From Persicaria tinctoria (lineage: Eukaryota > Streptophyta > Magnoliopsida > Caryophyllales > Polygonaceae), in contig JBANSL010000013.1 in the NCBI GenBank assembly GCA_037127255.1, forward strand, positions 62,623,688-62,687,687: a DNA stretch of 64,000 nucleotides, written 5' to 3'. This document shows positions 60,105 through 64,000 of this stretch, in pieces. Numbering within the stretch: the first letter of the stretch is position 1; every line of letters starts with the position of its first letter. The notes below the pieces were generated by a model that was given only the letters and a program-made list of their open reading frames with translations, ran no database searches and was not told where the DNA came from. The translations under genes were made by a program, and so were the position numbers.

Positions 60105-60975
60105 GAAATTAGTGGGCAGTCGAGATACTATCTGGGCACCCGCTCCCTTGGCGATAATAAAGCTAACTCTAGTAAAAATATAAGCAGCGGCATGAGCTCC
60201 AGCATATCCTGGGATACCGAGAATTTTTGAATCCACTTCAGCAAGGCAACAACATCCGTATCTAACTCCCCCAATGAAGAGAAGGAGAAGGGTAAGAAAC
60301 CATAACCAGCTGCCATGCACAAATCCCGATACTTGGCACACTTACGCTGAGCAGTATCAACCACAGCACGACCGGCCATAAAGTCAGACATCCCAGACCG
60401 AGTCAAAGTGGAGGATCCCGTCAAAATGTAAAATAGACACACACATCCCGCCCTCTGTCCCAGGAATAAAGGAGCAAATCCGCCGGACGAATGGGCATAT
60501 CACGCCCCTCAACCAAACCGATATCAACCTCCTTACCGGCGGAAATCTCAAACCTATAGCAGATATCAAATAAGGTATCACGAACGAGGTTGTGTCGATG
60601 TTTAATGCCCACAGAACCAACGCATGACACAACATGATCACCATAGACATCACCATCGAAGACCCGAGAACAAGTAGGGCAGGGCCTGGACACGGTAAAC
60701 AATGGAACACCCAATCGATAGCTAAGCACACTACGATAGGTCCTTCCATTAATAGTCTGCCCTAACCCAGAAATAGGTATTGCACGCAACCAATCAGAGG
60801 AGTGAGTACCCTGCTGAGATTTTCATAATGCCACCTATCGTGGAGTCAAATAGAAAACAGAGTCTGATGTAGCAGCAACCTTTGCGAAATATATATTTGC
60901 CAATTTCTTCATAAGTTTAGGGGCAACGATTTCACTAGGATTGCGTAGAAGATTAGAACCTGATGTCTCCGGCCT
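60105..60975 (-). pseudogene. R2-type retroelement C-terminal endonuclease-like pseudogene, copy 1
   Basis: Minus-strand pieces in order: LMKKLANIYFAKVAATSDSV, then ISGLGQTINGRTYRSVLSYR, then CPTCSRVFDGDVYGDHVVSC and IKHRHNLVRDTLF, then RPADLLLYSWDRGRDVC, then LPFSFSSLGELDTDVVALLK and KGAGAQIVSRLPTNFL. The Cys-x2-Cys...His...Cys knuckle followed by RHN and an Ala-Asp...Asp-Val pattern resembles the zinc knuckle plus restriction-like endonuclease of R2-group non-LTR elements. That assignment is inference. It is broken by a stop near 60841 and a frameshift at about 60421-60440. No reverse transcriptase is visible. Confidence 0.6.
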
Positions 60976-60976
60976 T

Positions 60977-60978
60977 AA

Positions 60979-61040
<62 letters not shown>

Positions 61041-61045
61041 TACTA
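60977..61045. repeat. (ATT)n/(ACT)n microsatellite
   Basis: About 20 ATT units followed by four ACT units, separating the two endonuclease-like pseudogenes. A shorter run follows at 61081-61097. Confidence 0.93.
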
Positions 61046-61105
61046 CTACTAGCATTTTTTTAACATTATAATAATAATTGTTATTATTATTATTATGAGA
61101 ATGAC

Positions 61106-61544
61106 TTACATAATGTTAGATGAGAGTCTCGTAACAAATTGAGCTCCGACACCTTTTTGAATAGTAAAACCAACTCTATGAAATATGAAATCGCCATTAA
61201 CGGACGACGACCCATGGCTTTTCGTAACCAACTGAACCCGTTTTAAAAATCTAATAGCATCGTCTCCCAATTCACCAAAAGTGGAGAACACAAAAGCCAT
61301 GAAGCAATACCCTTTAACAGCACAAACATCAGCGTACTTCTTTCTTTCTTTCAGTGGCTTGAGAGACCGTCTTGCCAAGTACAAATGAGTCATTGACTTT
61401 AGTCTTGAACGGCGAAGCCCCGACCACATCGATAAAAGTGTCTCTCCCCTTGTCCCACCTATAAACAAGCAGATCACCCAGCCTCAACTCAACACCCTCG
61501 TCACTGCTCATACATGTATCAGTATGAAATAATGAAAGTGTCAA
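61106..61544 (-). pseudogene. R2-type endonuclease-like pseudogene, copy 2 (diverged)
   Basis: Minus strand: GDLLVYRWDKGRDTFIDVV, then MAFVFSTFGELGDDAIRFLK and QKGVGAQFVTRLSSNIM. These are the same landmarks in the same order as copy 1, but clearly diverged, so it is a separate insertion of a related family. It is split between two frames near 61370-61480 and lacks the zinc-knuckle part. Both copies end next to ATT microsatellites. Confidence 0.55.
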
Positions 61545-61800
61545 ATATTTTGTACGAATTTTCTATCTTATGCCCCAAGGGTATAAGATAAGAGGCTAAA
61601 TTGGGAAATATTTTCTCTAGATACATCCGATTTACCCATTATTAAATTAGCTTATGTGATTTACCCATTTTCTTTTAAAGTTTTCTTTGTCAATAAAATA
61701 TTCTTATCATATGTCCTTAAGACACACAATAGACCAACCATATTTTATACTATTATCTTAAATAAACACAAAATTTATAAATGAAAAAGCTAAAAAAACA
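61545..61800. other. AT-rich intergenic DNA upstream of the last gene
   Basis: No gene seen. It would contain the promoter of the + strand gene that starts near 61.8 kb; no single TATA box can be picked with confidence. Confidence 0.4.
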
Positions 61801-61809
61801 ATTTTTCTT

Positions 61810-62291
61810 CATCTTCTTCTTTTTTTCTAAAAATTGGTGATTCCATCACGGCGTCGCCCCCTCCTCTCTCCTTCGTCTTTCCATTTCTCTCTCTCCACCA
61901 CCCAGCAGGAAATAAACCAACTCCCCTTTTCTGAGTGGCCCAACCGAGCAGATACAAACCCAGCTGCGATTCCCCATAGCTACGATCCGCCATAGCTTCC
62001 TCTCTCCCTCCCTCTCTCTCCTTCCCCGACCCCTTCCAATTTCTCCCTGCTCGGATGAGTTGCAGATTTCCGGTCTCCTCTTGAATCTTCGTTTTTCCAT
62101 CTGATTTTGGCCGTCGTAATAGGGCGAAGTGCTTAATGGATTTTCCCTTCGGATGAATCTTGATCATTTGACGCCCCGGGATGAGAACTTAGAACGGCTA
62201 GGTCAAGTCAAACGCCTGTTTTTGTCTCCCGCAATTTCTCCTCGTCGCGCTGTTGAGAGGTCGCTTCTGAGCCTAACCCCCAATTTTTCAG
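61810..62291 (+). promoter_or_regulatory. Leader exon of the right-edge gene, with upstream ORFs
   Basis: CT-rich leader (61810-62040) ending at donor CAG|GTGAGC after 62291. It contains several upstream ATGs. One, ATGGATTTTCCCTTCGGATGA (62136-62156), is a six-codon ORF. Another starts at 62153 and stays open to the donor. If spliced to 63333 it ends at TGA 63338-63340, three bases before the main ATG. Confidence 0.6.
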
Positions 62292-63343
62292 GTGAGCTTA
62301 CGACTTTCATGATTTGTTAGGTTCTGGTGTATTCCTGATCCCTTGCTGTCTGCCTTCCTATATGGTGTTTCTCTGGATTCTGACGAAGTCTAGGGTTTTC
62401 GTTTCCTCTGACCGGATCGATTCTTGATTTTTTAGTTCTCGAGACATCTTCCGAATTTGATGTCCTGTAACCGTCGAACGTTTCTTCCCCACCGAGTCTG
62501 TTACCTCATTTCCTCTTATGCATACTGAAATGAAATTTATGGTAGCGGCTGCATATTGCGCGAATCAATGCAGGTTGCTATCGCAGTTTTGTATCTATAA
62601 GTTAGGTTTCGTAAAATCTCCAAGGGAAAGACTGTGAATGTAAGATCAGAGGAGAATCAACTCATTTATTGACCCTAGAAGCATAATTAGTTTGGACATA
62701 GGCTCTAAGGTGTCAATTGGATGCTGAATATGTATGATTAGGTATGTTCTAGTCACTGGTGGTTTAGTCAATTCAAAATATGACTTTTCTGGGGTCTTTT
62801 GCTTGTTTTTGTTTATAGGAGATAAGAAATGGAGTACACAGGCAGACAACGGTTGTTCTAGTTCTAGGAAAAAATAGAAAATGCTAACATATTTACTCTT
62901 GAGTAATGCTTATTCCATGCTTCTAAGTTGGATTAGTTGTGATATGATGATGGTTTGACAGGTGATATGGGGCATGTTTGCCATTTTGTAGACAGAAACT
63001 CAAACTTAAAAGCTTCTGATGTTTATAAACACATTTATCTGGTTGTTGATAGATCATACTTGCCTTTATTAACAGAGTGGTTTATAGGCGCGTAAATAAA
63101 TATACATTTCAGTTATATATCAAATTCAGATTTGGTGCTGTTTTTTCCCGTTTACATGAGTAATTTGAAAATTATAATAGTTTATTTATTGTCAATTTCT
63201 TACAATTTTAATGTTTTTGTATGCTAAATTATTATAGATTGAAATGGCTTTCATGGTCTGAGGATTGTGTTTGTTGGTGCTGTGTTCGTGTCTCTCATTG
63301 GACCAATCACAAAGGTGTTCTGTTACTTCCAGGAGATTGAAGG

Positions 63344-63879
63344 ATGAGCAGTGGCAATGACGATGCTATACAAATGTTGCGGCCTGAAGAAACAAATCCA
63401 ACATCTTTAAGGTGCTTCACATTCTTCTGTCACTGTCTAATTGCTTCTTTTTTTTGTGCACTTATTGTGGCACTTTAGTAAACAGACATTCTATTGCAAG
63501 CAGGCAGCCAAAACTTTCATACACAATAAAGTTTCTTTTGTCTTTGAGTGATTCGGAGAATTGCAAAAGGCTTCCAGAGGGCTTTGATGAATCATTTTTG
63601 AGGTAGATGGCTTATTATTGAATCGCATGCCATTATTCACCTGTCTGTTTTTGTTGTGAAAACAATCTGATTTTGAAAGTGTGCTGTTTTTGTGAATTTG
63701 CCATAAAACTTTGATTAGCGAATTAGGAAGTTCGCCACAGCAGGGTTTTAGACGTAATGATTATAGCTCATCTCCTCCTGGAAAAGGGGAAACTGGCAAT
63801 TTTTCAAGGGGGTTCAATAGGTGGGAGAGCCGCTCTAGTGGTCGTAGTGATACGGACTCGCAATCTGACAAGGATTCAG
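63344..63879 (+). CDS. 5' part of a Ser/Arg/Gly-rich protein gene, continues beyond window
   Basis: Coding exons 63344-63411 (exon from 63333), 63504-63602 and 63719-63879, with GT donors and AG acceptors and continuous phase. The protein begins MSSGNDDAIQMLRPEETNPT, continues QPKLSYTIKFLLSLSDSENC, then KRLPEGFDESFLSELGSSPQ and a Ser/Arg-rich part (FNRWESRSSGRSDTDSQSDK). The start is chosen because it follows a spliced leader and opens the only conserved-looking frame. YTIKFLL fits the YxxxxL-hydrophobic eIF4E-binding consensus, which is suggestive only. I do not recognise the gene; the texture is that of a conserved plant protein of disordered type. No signal peptide or membrane segment seen. 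Confidence 0.72.
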
Positions 63880-64000
63880 GTATCTTTTAACACCTGCTAA
63901 CTAATTTAAGTGTTTTTGTTGCTCTGTTTTTTGCTAGATTCATTACTTATTGAACTTTTTGATCTTATAAATAATAAGCTCCCTTATTACATTGTGTGGT

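Overview
The window is nuclear DNA of a flowering plant, most likely a eudicot. It has GT-AG introns, AT-rich intergenic DNA, Helitron, CACTA, hAT, Mutator-like and Stowaway elements, SINE/LINE-type retroposons, an LTR retroelement, and plant gene matches (ANGUSTIFOLIA, plus pieces of GSH1 and TRRAP/TRA1). I could not run any search; all family names come from reading the translations and termini. The species cannot be fixed from sequence alone.

Only two genes look intact. The first is a complete seven-exon ANGUSTIFOLIA (CtBP-like) gene on the + strand (CDS 34189-40089, 647 codons plus stop, all splice phases consistent). The second is the 5' part of a + strand gene (leader from about 61.8 kb, coding exons 63344-63879, running off the right edge). 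It encodes a Ser/Arg/Gly-rich protein I do not recognise.

The rest is transposon territory. 1-4.3 kb: decayed Helitron Rep/helicase gene with a 215-bp hAT MITE nested in it. 5.7-10.2 kb: two (TA)n-flanked terminal-inverted-repeat elements back to back. 11.1-14.4 kb: degenerate short-motif arrays, then seven 333-bp tandem units, each with a perfect or near-perfect palindrome. 14.55-18.81 kb: a CACTA element carrying exon/intron pieces of TRRAP and an LRR receptor-like gene. 18.8-22.4 kb: low-complexity repeats in two large direct copies. 23.2-25.0 kb: exon fragments of GSH1 (glutamate-cysteine ligase). 25.4-30.1 kb: GAGGTT-type repeats, a FAR1/MULE-like transposase fragment and an exon-like fragment. 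30.1-33.99 kb: GGTAGGAT arrays, a CACTA terminus and a SINE-sized insertion just upstream of ANGUSTIFOLIA.

41.0-48.1 kb is a nest: a tRNA-type SINE, then a 1.4-kb LINE-like retroposon (13-bp duplication) interrupted by a 4.9-kb non-autonomous LTR element (5-bp duplication CCGAC). 49.8-59.6 kb is a chain of (TA)n-separated elements. It includes three head-to-tail copies of one 2.2-kb element whose middle copy is a recombinant of its neighbours. 58.7-61.5 kb holds a retroposon, a Mutator-type MITE, a Stowaway MITE and two decayed copies of a gene resembling the C-terminal endonuclease region of an R2-type retroelement.

The most unusual recurring signal is a tRNA-like module of about 70 nt with intact A/B-box-like sequence and acceptor pairing, but an anticodon arm closing on a 4-nt loop. 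It occurs six times, plus one fragment, in unrelated repeat contexts. A second one is the set of (TA)n-bounded elements E2, E3 and E4, which share subterminal sequence and internal TTATTCG arrays.
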